64,000 bases of DNA from Leuctra nigra (lineage: Eukaryota > Arthropoda > Insecta > Plecoptera > Leuctridae), in the NCBI GenBank assembly GCA_934045905.1, contig OW203764.1:26338954-26402953 (forward strand), given 5' to 3'. Below, one piece after another: positions 34,023-46,643 of this stretch (positions are counted from its first letter, which is position 1; each line of letters begins with the position of its first letter). The notes below the pieces were generated by a model that had not been told where the DNA came from, searched no databases, and worked only from the letters and a program-made list of their open reading frames with translations. Made by a program: the position numbers and the translations under genes.

Positions 34023-35674
34023 GTGAGTATTTTTTTTATATAACTTCTGTATTGTCCACCCACGTTCAATTTCACAGAATTATTCTATTCGTCTTGACTG
34101 TTTTTCGTTAACATTCAGACGAACATTCTTGACAACATAATTCAAATTTTTCGATAAGAATTGCATTTCGCTTTGCTACTTAAGAAATTGTTTGGGAGTT
34201 TTTGATAACGTTCGTTTTGAGACATTTCTATTCCGATAACTCGTAAAATATTACTCCGGTTCGATATTTTAGCGAGAATACGTCGAAACATAAATCATAC
34301 TTAATGGAAAATGGAAATAGTCTCTTCCAACTCTACCAAAGAAATACTCAAACTAGATTGGATTATGTTATTATCATATTACACCAATCTGTTTTCATTA
34401 TCATTTGAAGTTATCTTGAAAATTGTATATGAAATATTCCCTGTTCGAGCTGTCATAAAGCTGTCGATTTATAATAGAACGGATCCTGGAAATTAAATCC
34501 AGTTGAAAGAATCCTCGATTACAAAATGATCTGAAGATCCTGTCAGGTTCAGGATTTCAGTTTCGAACAACTTTTGAAAACTACCAAAGTTCGCTTTTAA
34601 GAACTTCCGTCAACAATCTTGGCAGGTACTTATTTCTCTCTTATATTTTCAAACATTATGTTTTCGAATACGCGTGTGCGCTCAATCGTGAAATATGGAA
34701 CATAATATCCAGCTTATCCCCAAATGGAGAAAACACTTCTGGAAAAGTCTTTGTTATGATTCTGACATGAAAGAATAAATCAGATTCATTCGAAAGACTG
34801 TAGTTCTCTCTCTTCTTTGTGGCTTAGCTGTTAGGTTTTATGACAGACCAACGTAATTCCACAAAGCACAATTACAAGTTTATTTGCTAGAGACAGTTGG
34901 TTTGAATTGAACGACAACTCCAGGTCTAGTAATGTAAATCGAGGTCGATACATTGCTATTTAGATGGTGGAGGTGCCGCGTATCCAACACCGGCACCTCC
35001 ACTAACTGTTGCTTCGTGTCATTAGTAATTTTCACATTTAACACATTCTAACACATTTTATTTTATTTTATTTATCACATTTTTTCTGTTCTCAAACCAA
35101 AACAAACTTCTGTATTTTTCGTTCTAAGTAAAATATATTTTATGAAATAATTCGGACTCCGATAATGACGTTTTGTTTCGTGATCATGATAATATACATA
35201 AATGTCTTCGTCATTGTCAAAAAAATCTGATTAAATCGATTACATGGATCTTATAAAATATATTTCGAACCAGTTTACTCTGATAAAAAAAACTTAATCT
35301 AATTCTATTCGAGATAAATGTATTGCATTTAAAGAAGGAAACAAAAGAGCTGTTTGACGTAATTTCTAGCCAGGGAAATATCTCAGCTCGAAAGTAATTA
35401 ATAGAATGTACAGAAACAAGTGAGCACAATTTATTTCCCCGGTACATACTTGAGTATTTGTAAAGTGAACCTTGTACTGTTTGATATGCGAGCTCCGCAA
35501 AAAGATTCAATATTTCATCACACTTCCCGGCTTGGGTTCCACACTTCGCAGCCAAGCTGAGGGAAATGAACAAGGAGACGAAAAGAACAGTCGATAATAA
35601 GTATAAATCAAACGCAGTCGAGTTTACTGCGCGGCCTGCTGTTGTGTTCGCGTTTTGTTCAAGTCGGAATCACC
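34023..35674. other. Putative intron / non-coding stretch
   Basis: AT-rich DNA following the putative donor. A second donor-like GGCAGGTACTTATT occurs near 34620. The sequence CCGGCACCTCCACTAAC near 34990 is GC-rich but has no coding support. Nothing recognised. Confidence 0.35.
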
Positions 35675-35874
35675 NNNNNNNNNNNNNNNNNNNNNNNNNN
35701 NNNNNNNNNNNNNNNNNNNNNNNNNNNNNNNNNNNNNNNNNNNNNNNNNNNNNNNNNNNNNNNNNNNNNNNNNNNNNNNNNNNNNNNNNNNNNNNNNNNN
35801 NNNNNNNNNNNNNNNNNNNNNNNNNNNNNNNNNNNNNNNNNNNNNNNNNNNNNNNNNNNNNNNNNNNNNNNNNN
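35675..35874. other. Assembly gap of 200 N
   Basis: Exactly 200 unknown bases. The size suggests either an estimated or a default gap; true length is unknown. Anything spanning it, including the gene begun at 33889, cannot be read. Confidence 0.99.
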
Positions 35875-38800
35875 AAGGTCAGATTTCCTTTTCAATGATT
35901 ATTTATTTGAGCTCAAAAACCAGTAATTCTGCCTTCGTCCAATCTTATTTGCAAATTGCAATGGTGATTTTCAATGGTGAATGGTATTTGCTTATTTTCA
36001 AATTGTCATTGTAGCACATTTAGTTTAGAGCCACATCAAGTCCTCAGTATTAATTGAAAAGGGAGATTTACCAGAAACCAACATTTCATTCATGAAAAGC
36101 AGTTTTTGTTTGTTCATTCCTAGGCAGTGACCAAAATATTGACATTCATTCAGTGGACCTTGATTCAATACAGCCACGGGCCAACCGTCCTTTCAAGTAA
36201 ATATTTGCTGAAATATTGGCCCATTGGGGGAAAGATGTCCAGGCAAAAGAACTTTCCTGTCCACAAGTTGTTAAAAGGAAAAGTTTTTCTTCGTTTCTCA
36301 TTTACTAATATACTAATGGTATGCTTTGAGTCATGTATTCATTAAGGGTTCATCTAAGTTTTTAATAATGCCAGTAAACTTTTAAAGGTTTTGACCAATT
36401 TAAAAAAAAAAATCTGAAATATGTCAATATGATCAGTTATACGGTGTGAGCATTTTCAGTAGTTTTAAGTAACTCTCGTAGAGAAGAAAAATAACTGAGA
36501 TGAAAACCAAAACGCAAAATGGGTTAACACTTTGAGCCAATTTCATTCTAATGAAGCAAAGAGCCTTCTCATCATTCAAATAATATTCGACCACAGGGAG
36601 TGAATTCTCATTCCATTTTTCTCTCTGGAAAGTTTAATTCACAAGTATCGTAATGACCCTTCCTCTGATTGCAAGTAACCCACAGGGTAACTGCGAGGGT
36701 TACACGGACCCTTGTTAGTTAAAAACTGTGCTGTCGGGTCTGGTCAAACGCATTTGAGTGACCGAAACCATGGCTCGGGGCATCACTCAGCAGAATGAGC
36801 CTGCAACAGAGTGGTTGGTCCAGATAGAGACGGAGAATGGAAGCTCTTTTGAAATTACTAATTTCGTCCAAAAGAGTCTCCAGTGGCCGTCTGCAAAATT
36901 CGGAATATATAATACTGCCTTGCGACTATGGCGGTATGAGGACACCGGACAATTGTAATTGGATGCTCTTTTAAATTAAAATTGGTATTTCTTCTCCATA
37001 CATATTTTTTAACGGAAACTGGAAATGAGCCAGCAAACAGTTCTAAAAAGTTCGCGATTCACCAATCGCCACTCTTTTTTAATTTTTATTAAACCGAACA
37101 GACAAGCCTTCTACTAGACGATTTAAGGAGGTAGAGTTAATTTCAAAATGAACACTATGTATAAAAATTGATTTATCGAACCCTTGTATTACTTGAGGGG
37201 GTGGATGGGGGGGGGGGGAAACGAACATAAGAGCATTAGCGATTACAATGATAACTAATTAGCGTGTGACGCTCTTCAATTAAATTCAATTGTGAATTAG
37301 CTCTTCAAATTAATGATGTTCAAAATCTAACTGTTCACAAATGCATTTTATCTAAAAACAAAGTCATAATTACAACCGTTTTATTACCACGTATTCATAT
37401 GTGATTCACACTAATGCACACATAAGTAGTTACATTTAAAGTGCCGATGGCGAGACCTATTGCAAAGTTCAAGCGAACATTAACCTCACATCAGGGAGTA
37501 TTTTAACTTTTACAACTTTTAGTCTCTCAGTTCTGGTCTATGTTGGAATATTGTCGCTGAACAGCTGTGAAATGAGACCAGTGGTTGCAACTTCCGCAGA
37601 GTAGCACGTGAGAGCTTTAGCGCCACCTGGGATGGCGCTAAGCCATTAAATGCAACAGATGACAGAAGAGAGTTTAGAACTTTATTTCTAAATAAAACGT
37701 AGAAAGGTCAACGTGGCCATTTCGTTTCGTTTAAATTAAATTTTCGAAATTAATTATTATTCTGTGTCTAGCGGTTGTGAAAGCGGTGTATAATGTGATG
37801 TGGTTCAATGGAATTCAACAGTTAATTTTTCAACATCCAAATCCCACATCACATCATTCAGCCTATTGATAATGTCACTCACTTCGGTCGTGGCGAACAT
37901 TTTAACAAAAAAGAATGTACATTCTTTTAAATTTGGGTAACATGCGGATAATATATGCGCAGCTTTCACAAATAAAAGCAGTGTTCTTCAAATACTGAAT
38001 GAAAGGTTCGGGTTTTGATGAAAAATCACATCGTTTGATTAAACCTCGTTTGCTCGAAACAATTTCTCTGAACTCAAACATCAAGAAAATGTATTCACGC
38101 ATTCAAATAAAATATCATCCCGTCTATGGAAAATTATGAGAAATGCTAATAAATACTCTCCAGCTGAGTTTAGTCGTTTTCTCTGGTGTAACAATTTTAT
38201 CTCAACAGAGGAATATGTGAAGGGTTAATAATCTTCTGAAAAGAAAAAGTCTACTTTGAAAGCTGCCGTTGAGCGTCGAAAACATCGCGAAGATATGTCG
38301 ACGTTTCACTGTGGATGATTCTGATGCGTCTGTCTGCTTCTCTTCTCAACTCGAGATGTAGTCTCTAGACTCTGGCATTCACAATTACACAATATGATAC
38401 ATTTCATGTTTCTTTTGCGTCTGTCTCCTCCATTGCCCACACACTTGTCTATGAATACCAAGATATTTTGCATTTCGCATTCATGTTAAATTGCTTTGTT
38501 GCTCATAAAAATAAGCCCAGGAAATATTTATGATATTTTTTCTGTACCAACAGTGTTTATTCTGTCTAGATATCTGTAGGCTATTTTTATGATACAATTT
38601 TTCTGCCTTCCAATACGAGTGTATAATCAATTTGTTTCAATAGGTCTAGAAACTTAAGATGGTCCCTGTAGTGCGATTGTGTAACTTTTATGAGATAACG
38701 ATCGTTATTTTTAGTGATAAAAGTTCTATGAATAATTTTATAAGTAGACATCTGTTATGGATTATTTTTTATAGTTATGGGATTATTAACCCTGGAGAGC

Positions 38801-41739
38801 CAAGGTCTTTTGAAATGATTCAAGATGTCCATCAGTCTCCTGAATATTCTCTGATGATAAGATAACCAATGTAGCTTTGTTGAAATTACATAGAAATCAG
38901 CTCGTATGGAAATACTCAATTTTCTGTAAAATATAACAACGCTACTTGTGACTAAAAAGTAAAAATATCTTGAAAAGTTTTGGAATGAGTTTGACTGTAA
39001 TTTAACCCGTACGTACGATGTACATCTGAATATTTATGAGTGTTATTGAAGCAAAAAGGTTGATGGTGTATTTATTGTACAATATGCGAAAGTAACATCC
39101 AACAATACCTCATTTTCGACAAACGAGTTCGGTAGATGCAACATGTTTTTGGATACACATTTCATTTTATACGCTTAGCGAGGCAGTAGGTACACTTTAG
39201 TTTGATGTCATTACTGTTGCATTAGATTGATGAGATGAGTGCTTCTTCTAGAGGAGCCAAGATACGTGCGAGCACTTTATCGAGGAAGCAGCCGCTTGCC
39301 CCAAGCAAGATATTGGATTTTCATTGTTTTATGATGGATTTAGTGCGTTTTGAACGAATTATGTTTAGCGATTCTCCAAAGGGATTCTAACTTTAATAAG
39401 ATTTTAAAACTCTTTGTTACGGCGCCACTCTCGATAATGTTCGGATTGTGTGTGTGGGTGTGACTGGCAGAAGTACACCCGCGGCTACTTTATTTTACTT
39501 ATTAAAAGAAAACAAAGCGAGCTGCGTGTGACTGTGTTGTGTTTAGTAAAAACAAGCACTCAATTATTTATATGGCATATTTCGCTTTAGCAAGAGCGTT
39601 ACGGTGCCCACCCCATTACCACCAAAACACTATGTATAATTAGTTGTTTTGAAATAAAATATTAGTAATAATTATATTAATAAACTTTAATGGACTCTAC
39701 TTGACGCTCTCTTCTCAAAATTTAAATCAATAACTTAATTTATGTCCTTCGTTTAAACTACAAATTTGATTTAAAACGTTTATATTTGGAATAATATTTA
39801 AAACTCTTACAGATACGGTCACTGTATAGTAAATAGTTAACTAATAAGACTAAAATTAGATGTAATAGTTGGAAACGATTTTTTGAAAAGTATACTTTAT
39901 ACTTCTTGAAATCCGTCCTTTCAAATATTCTATCATCATGTTTCAATAGTGCTGGCGTAACATAACCAAGCGGTAAAGAGTAATCCACGTGGATCCTTTA
40001 ATGAAATCCAAGATCTAATTATCTCTCGACGACGCCGCGACGCTGCCACGGAAGACGCCGTGACGTCTCGCTATAGATACTACGTGGATTCTATGACGTC
40101 TACCGGAAGTGACTCTTTGTTTACCAAGGACCACTTTTGTCTGCGGGGCTCGCAACTTGATGCTCCAAGTTCTACAATCTGTTTGAGTCAAAGCTCTCTA
40201 GCAAATATACCCAAGTTCTACAACCATTTTAAATATTGCCTCCCTCAAGACAAAGAAATGAGCTTTCGGCGATTCGTCTTTAACTTGAGAACTCCTCCTT
40301 TTAATGTAAATTTGGTTTGACTTAAAATGGTCTAAATCTTGATGAACTTTAATTCGTATAAGGAACTACAACATGCTGATAGAATTCTAATAGAAAGATT
40401 CAACATCTGACTTGAAGTACGAATATTTTTACTGATTCATTTTGCGCATCTTATTGATAGAGTATAATTCTATCAGTATATTATATATCAGTACTAGAGA
40501 GCCCCGCCATGTAACACATGACCTAATCACAATCTTTTCTGATCAAGGTATAATAGATGGCGCAATCCTCGAACCACTCTTGCTGATGAATTGACTGATC
40601 GTGATCGTGACTTGACCCTCGCGGAACTACCGATCTCAATAGCAACTCAATTCTAAATCTTGATTTTTTTTCAAAACAAACCGAAACAATAATTAAATAT
40701 GAATGGATCTGTTCAGTGCAGAATTAACCCAAAGTGGCAGTTTCCAAATTAATACACTTACTTAGAATATTGAAAACAACAACTGAAAAAGTTATGAACG
40801 AATCTAAACGAATCCAAATTCTGAATTCGAAATCATACCCAAATGAGTTAATTATACGAAACAAATACGCAACATAAACAATTACAGCACAATCAAAAAT
40901 TTCCAACATTAAAAATGTATGCTAAGAAAACACGGGACACACTATCAAGCTTATATGAAAGAAGAGTGAAGAGCATTTCTGTCGTTGTCTGACTACACTC
41001 ACGTGACCTTACTTTCCTCACTGCTATTTGGTCATGATCGATAAAGCACAAAGTATACTTGAAGCCCATGGTCAAGACTGAGTAGTATAGAATTTAATGC
41101 GATTTTATTCAGGTCTCCACAACAATTAACAACTATACAATTTTGATTTCTAAATGGTAATTTCAGTTTTCAATATACTCAAATCATTTTCAAAATGCGA
41201 TGTGACGTAAGGAGGAACACCCGAGAAAAATTTCCAATATCAGAAATGTTCTCTTGCGCCCCCTCCACCCACCCTACACAACATTCTCAACCCCCAAAAT
41301 AACAATTACATTTAAATGTTGCTTTTCATGTGGTTCTATGTATTTATTCAAGGTCCACAGAGTTAAATTGTATTTTCTTCACTGCCAATGGATTCACAGC
41401 TTCCTGAAGTTTCAAAGTTTCGAAAAAATTATGTTTTTCCATGAAATTTTGCTTTCCATGTAATAACTCTCGTAATACTCAACGGATTCGATTGAAATGG
41501 TGTGCACTTTATTTGGCTCGAAATTATCTACAGGAAAAATCCAGGTTTGATTAAAATTGAGCTAAAATGACGATTTCTATAGAGGTCTATCGTAACGCAA
41601 ATTCCGAGCTCAAGGTCAAAACTGTGCATTAATAGTAAAGGATTATATATCAGTATTGGAAGCTATATTGTAGCTTCCACCAAAAGTTTTTTTCTGTTGG
41701 TTTAAAAACTTTTTTTTTCCAAAAGGGAGGTAGGTGAGG
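35875..41739. other. Long stretch without a supported gene
   Basis: Frames are short. The most exon-like is at 36770-36958 (62 codons from an ATG in good context ACCATGG; balanced composition, ends DTGQL), but I do not recognise it and no clean splice sites bound it. Another at 40060-40320 begins in a CpG-rich patch (40026-40070) and is also unrecognised. A 9-bp-arm palindrome TTAGCGCCA / TGGCGCTAA lies at 37617-37641 and a G run at about 37209-37218. Confidence 0.4.
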
Positions 41740-41997
41740 TAGGTATTTATTTTTCCATAGAACGGTCCGAAATTGGATAATGTGTTGTTGGAGCTGGTAA
41801 TGGAAGATTGCACTGTGAAGAGGTTTAAGGAATTGATAAGGGATGGATGCTGATGTATATAGTTTGTATTTTATTTTGTTCCTTTGTAATTTTGTGTTCT
41901 TAGGATTATTATAACGTTATTGTGAATTTGAAGTTATTTATGGTTTGTGATTGTTTTCCTTGCCACATAAAATGTAAAAAAATTATTGCAAGATGTT

Positions 41998-42033
<36 letters not shown>

Positions 42034-42034
42034 A
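41740..42034 (+). mobile_element. Possible truncated LINE 3' end with TAAA tail
   Basis: A low-complexity, T/G-rich segment with GATGGATGCTGATG near 41840 ends in (TAAA)n at about 41998-42034. Short tandem tails of this kind are typical of CR1/Jockey-group LINE 3' ends. No coding remnant is visible, so this is a weak call; the microsatellite itself is certain. Confidence 0.35.
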
Positions 42035-42149
42035 ATATGTCAGCTGACGAAACATCGCGATCTTCAGGGCAAATTAAATTGCATACCAGAGCAAATTCCG
42101 CCAAGACTAACACTACAATAATTAAGGCACATTTCTGAAGTACCGTAAT

Positions 42150-42290
42150 ATCCTGTTCACACTGCAGAAGTTGATCCAGATCAAGTTAATGTAGATCACG
42201 TGATCGATGTAACTGCGTTCACACTGGTCTTTTGTTTTGTGTGTAAGAATTAATCACAATCAACTTTTAAAGTGTGAACAAGGTATTCGC
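42150..42290. mobile_element. Short MITE with CCTTGTTCACACT-type ends
   Basis: CCTGTTCACACTGCAGAAGT at the left is answered by the complement of TTTAAAGTGTGAACAAGG at the right, followed on each side by short complementary extensions including AGTTGAT/ATCAACT. About 140 bp, non-coding. Superfamily not assigned. Confidence 0.5.
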
Positions 42291-42690
42291 TATTGAAATG
42301 ACCTTGAACTCCAATCGTACTTAGAAGTCAAGCTTGAGGCAAGAGATGAACTTTGAGAATTATATCTGAAGTCTTTGTTGCTTGCTAAATGGAATACGTC
42401 ACATTCGAGGGGTAGTAACAAGACCACATTATATCCTCTAAGTTAGGAGAAAAACAGGAAAATCCATTATTTTTGTTTCTATACTTTCTATACTTTGGAA
42501 TTACCTACATGACTAAACCAAAATTAATTTTTTGGGAAATGCCGTGATATTCATAGTTTGCACGTGAAGTCATCTCATTGTTGCCTGCCACCATCTTGAT
42601 GGCACGCAGAATAGCCGTGATTCTCTGCTTTTTTGACGATATTTTATAGTTAATTGATACCTGGGAAATTGTAAAGGCTACGGAGATATC

Positions 42691-43227
42691 TTAAGGTGAT
42701 ACTAGCGCTCGGCCGTTTTAGAAAATTGAGAGAGAAAAATTGTTTCATAAGTGAGTGTAACTTTTACAGGATGTTCACATGATCAGTCTGATTGTATATT
42801 AGTAGCACTTTTTAATTTTTGCTCATTGCATCGTTAATCAGGCGCCGGTATTTCAACAAAACCGCGCAAAACTCTGAAATTTGCGATACGATTGGAGACC
42901 AAACCCGTTAACCAATTGATCTCAAATTTTAATCATGATTAGATGAAAGACAAACTTAGGGTTATCACTTGGCACATTTTTGAAATTTAATTTTATACGG
43001 CACCCATGGAGACAAGAAAATAGCTAATTTTTCACCAAAAATCCACTAATTATTACTAATTAACAAAACAAAAAATAAAAAATGAACCAAGGGATAACCC
43101 TAAGTTTGTCTTTTATCTAATCACGATTAAAATTTCAAATAATTTGGTTTACCCATTTCGTGTCCAATCGTATCGCAAAAAGTGTCTACAAAAGGCAGCA
43201 AAATCGCTCGCGCTTGCAGCACCTTAA
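42691..43227 (-). mobile_element. 537-bp foldback MITE flanked by TTAA, copy 2
   Basis: TTAA at 42691-42694 and 43224-43227 bound an element of exactly the same length as 14580-15116 and close to its reverse complement (ends GGTGATACTAGCGC and GCGCTTGCAGCACC). The interior is again an imperfect inverted repeat. Divergence is a small fraction of positions. Non-coding, piggyBac-type target inferred. Confidence 0.8.
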
Positions 43228-43974
43228 GTACTTACGAAGAGGAATCACTCACATTACAAAAATACATCGATTTACCCCAATAAAGTTATAAATCTGACCA
43301 GTCAACGTGTCAACAAAATGTCCGTTTTCAGGTGGAAAATTCAATTATTTTGCATTGTTGATATAAAACAAAAGAAGTTCGTGCAAGCTATGAACTGTTT
43401 CTATATACATCACTTATTTCATGTGTTTCTTGCTTTTAAATATTGCATTTTCAATGAGTTTCAATATAACGACGAGATGTCGTCTCATTTAAACCGACCC
43501 TACATTGCAAGACCATGAACGATGGAGGTTGAAACCGAATAAAACCGCTCACCCACTCGAAAGTATTATTCATAAATATGGAATCTCTAGAAGTTCATGT
43601 TTTCGAGTGGGAAGAAAAACAACTTTCTATCAGACAGGAAACCAAGAAGTTTTATTATTATGAAGATAATAATAAACATGGTATTTCAACATAGAAGCCA
43701 CACAAATCCTGGCGCAAAGTGTGTCACGAATTCTCGAGATATCTTGAAACTTATATTTATTTGAAGAAATGAAGTCAAAATACATTTCGTATTCAATGTT
43801 TTGTACGTTTATCTGTTCACTTTTTAAAGCCTAACCAACTTCATTTTAATTGTAATTCTTACCAGATCCTGCAGTAATAAAGAAAAATTACACAAATCAT
43901 TGCTGGAATTACTTAAAAAATAAAAATTAAAGTACAAAAATAAAAGAACAATGTAGGAACATTAGGTTCATTGC
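43228..43974. other. Non-coding stretch, no supported gene
   Basis: AT-rich, with one short frame (43318-43518) lacking any recognisable domain. Nothing else seen. Confidence 0.4.
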
Positions 43975-44466
43975 ATGGTCATTGGGATCATCATTTTAGG
44001 TTTTTTGTTTGCCAATTTTCAGACTAATATGTCATTATCTTCAAAAGTTATTGTCAATTAAAGGACATTTTGTTCTATAATCTTGAAATATTTGCAAATT
44101 TATGCCAGGAATTTAAATTATTTTTTCAGTGCTATCCTGATGCTTCCGTTCCAAGGTCTGTAGAGCAGAGACTTACAAACGCATATCAAATCATATGTTG
44201 TATGTACACTTGGCACATTTAAAATTGATCGTTCAATAAATCTGATTGGCTGAAAAATGTTAAATCGCACCATCAGAAGTCAGTCCAAGCGATCTCCTTG
44301 TCTCACTCTAGTAGGTGACCTCACATTTCAATGATAATAACAAGCTTTGATTGGTTATGGGACATGACCAGCAGTCATTCAAATTTGCTCACCGATCAAT
44401 TTTAAATGTGCCAAGTGTACGAAGGCTCGCTCCCCAACGCGCTATTTAGAGCGTTTTCCTATAGTA
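43975..44466 (+). mobile_element. 5'-truncated Helentron-like element carrying a nested MITE
   Basis: The body block GCATGGTCATTGGGATCATC (43974) through CCGTTCCAAGGTCTGTAGAG matches 22631-22800. The 3' end GGCTCGCTCCCCAACGCG, then TTAGAGCGTTTTCCTATAG matches the family terminus. The GAGCGAGC 5' end is absent. A 215-bp MITE is inserted at 44205-44419, close to the 3' end. Confidence 0.55.
44205..44419 (-). mobile_element. 215-bp TA-flanked MITE nested in a Helentron-like element (orientation 1)
   Basis: TACACTTGGCACATTTAAAA at the left is answered by the complement TTTTAAATGTGCCAAGTGTA at the right. The body contains GCACCATCAGAAGTCAGTCC and CTAGTAGGTGACCTCACA, and is the reverse complement of the body at 57803-58017. 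Both elements are 215 bp and occupy an equivalent place near the 3' end of the same host element family. Confidence 0.75.
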
Positions 44467-45574
44467 TATGTTTAACATTCAGCTTTTTAGCGTAGACCAC
44501 TTTGTTTGAAACGCAAATTTGCGTTAAACTGTTTTTCTCTCCTTCTTGCACGCTCTGTTACACTTCTGTTTTACACAAGAAAGTAGTGAATTCGCATGTG
44601 AACGACGTATAAAATATTTATTCTTTTCGTATCGTTTTGATGTCAATGTCGTATGGAAAGTCAAACGATGCGTACACTTCTATGGTATGTTTGTCATTTC
44701 TCGCGAAAGAAGGAAATAGGCACGAGTTAAAGGAAGATAAGTGGAATGTATGTCAACCCGGCACAATAAGAGGGATTTAAGTAGAGAGTAGGTAACCCCG
44801 GCAATAAAAGAGAAGATCAGTAGTATGTAAGCAACACCGTCATAATAAAATACAAATGTACCTTCAGAATCAGCTTTATAGTCGTTTTATTCTAATTTTT
44901 ATACGTTATTGCCGAAAATGACAGTTGTAAAATGATCACTTTATGCCATCTTCTGTTCATGAAAAGAAGCGAAGCTAAAGGTTGACTTCAAAGCTCAAAT
45001 ATAAATTTACAAACATAAATATTTTATGTAGATAACACACTCTATGTATCACGAGTATTATCAACTGAAATTATCTACGTAAAAGGCTCCATTCCGTAGC
45101 ATTTTGGCTGTGTATTTTAGCTTCTATGTGGACTTTGACAACTTAAAGCTTGCTAAAACGATTCCTCAAGAGAGTGATCCCTTAATGTAGATTCCATTCC
45201 CTTCTACCGTGGCAACTTACCTACGTATACGTTAAGCGCTACCTACAATTGACGTAACGGCAACGCAACGTATAACGGCGCCGTAACACAAATTTAACAA
45301 AAAACATTTTCTGTCACCGCGTCAATTGTGGCCAGACTTATTGAACTTCCATTTTCAACATTCCCGTTCAGTACCTTGCGACGCCATTACGCTATGTTCT
45401 ATACATAGATTGACAACTCAAGTATACAATGGATATGCGGACCAGTATATTTTGACTCTTGGTTGTGTCATTTCAATATTTTAGCAGCGTTTGTTCTCAC
45501 TTGTATTATGTGTTGCATCAAATGAGAGCAAACCGTAACGTGTGCAATTGTAGGTAGGCATGCTCTGGTTTACC
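44467..45574. other. Non-coding stretch, no supported gene
   Basis: No coding support. At 44745-44850 a few degenerate units of about 50 bp (each with an AACCCCGGCA-like core and a GTA-rich stretch) form a weak tandem pattern. Otherwise nothing recognised. Confidence 0.4.
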
Positions 45575-45956
45575 GTTTACGTCAGGGGTCGGCAACCCTT
45601 TTTGTTGAAGGAGCCAATTTCCCAATAATTAAGAAATTAGATAATAATGGGAGCCGCAGTAGAGGCAATCAAATATAATACATCGAAAATAAAAATTTGA
45701 ATTACTAGTTTATTTTGATATTTTGACGAATCTCTCCAGTTGTTGCCCCGCAGGGCGTTTTTCAGATTTTCAACAATTTAAAAATAATTCTGGGACTCTA
45801 AAATGAACAAACTGATTCAAATAACAATCCAATTGTTGCCCCGCAGGGCGTTTTTTCCGCATTTTAAAATTTTTCGATTCCAGGTCTTTATTTAAATTAT
45901 AAAGAGCCATTCAAGAACCATCAAGGAGCCGCAGGTTGCCGACCCCTGGTTTATGT
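45575..45956. mobile_element. hAT MITE with CAGGGGTCGGCAACC ends
   Basis: The element 45583-45948 (366 bp) has perfect 15-bp inverted repeats CAGGGGTCGGCAACC / GGTTGCCGACCCCTG. Flanking 8-mers GTTTACGT (45575-45582) and GTTTATGT (45949-45956) agree at 7 of 8, the hAT pattern. Inside, a block CAATTGTTGCCCCGCAGGGC (or CAG variant) occurs twice about 97 bp apart (about 45738 and 45834). Non-coding. Confidence 0.88.
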
Positions 45957-46392
45957 AATGACGAAGATAAGTCAGTGTTCTAGAAACGACTTGAAATGTC
46001 TAAGGCCCTCGGCTGGTTTGACACGATTAGAATTAACTCACTTTCAAGAATGCCTTCGGGGAATACAATCTTATCTTGTAAACAAATTCAAGCTATTTGG
46101 CAATCATTCCTCGCTGATCCACCAATCAAGACAATGAGAAATTCAATCACAGCACCTCGATTGCAATGATTAAGTCTCTAATTACGATTTGACAGAGATA
46201 TACAACGTTCATCTAGTCTTGTCTTGTTTGCTAAATAAGTTTCTGGAGAAGAAAACAGTTTGAGATTGGATGAGAGTTGTCATTGTACATAGCAGATGCT
46301 CTGATTTAATACTGTTAAACGAGCGTCTACATTCGTCATTTGTGAATTATTCGCATTCTTCTGAACAAGACGAATTGACTCCTATAAATTAC

Positions 46393-46643
46393 TAGGGAAG
46401 TCTCATGAAAATTAAAGTTGAGATGTTGACAGATGTAGTATTATTTTTGTTGTGGGATAAAAAGTTTCAAGGAATTAATTTACACAGTTTGATGATTCTT
46501 CAAATTTACAATTTGCTACACTGCCATGGCAACAATTATTTCACCATAGTAACACATTGTTGGCTGGAAATGACATTGCTATTTACAATTGCTATTGTTG
46601 CTATTTACAATTTACTGGGATGAAATTTCATGATACTTCCCTA
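46393..46643. mobile_element. MITE with TAGGGAAGTMTCATG ends, copy 1
   Basis: TAGGGAAGTCTCATGAAA at the left and TTTCATGATACTTCCCTA at the right are inverted repeats (17 of 18). The interior CATGGCAACAATTATTTCAC, then CATAGTAACACATTGTTG recurs at 58848-58890. It is 251 bp. A plus-strand frame inside (46405-46623) is incidental. No clean target duplication. Confidence 0.65.

Noticed and set aside
35566..36014. Frames crossing the N run
   Set aside because: They exist only because unknown bases contain no stops.
36770..36958. 62-codon frame ending DTGQL as a host exon
   Set aside because: Plausible composition but no recognisable domain and no clear splice borders; mentioned only as a weak possibility.
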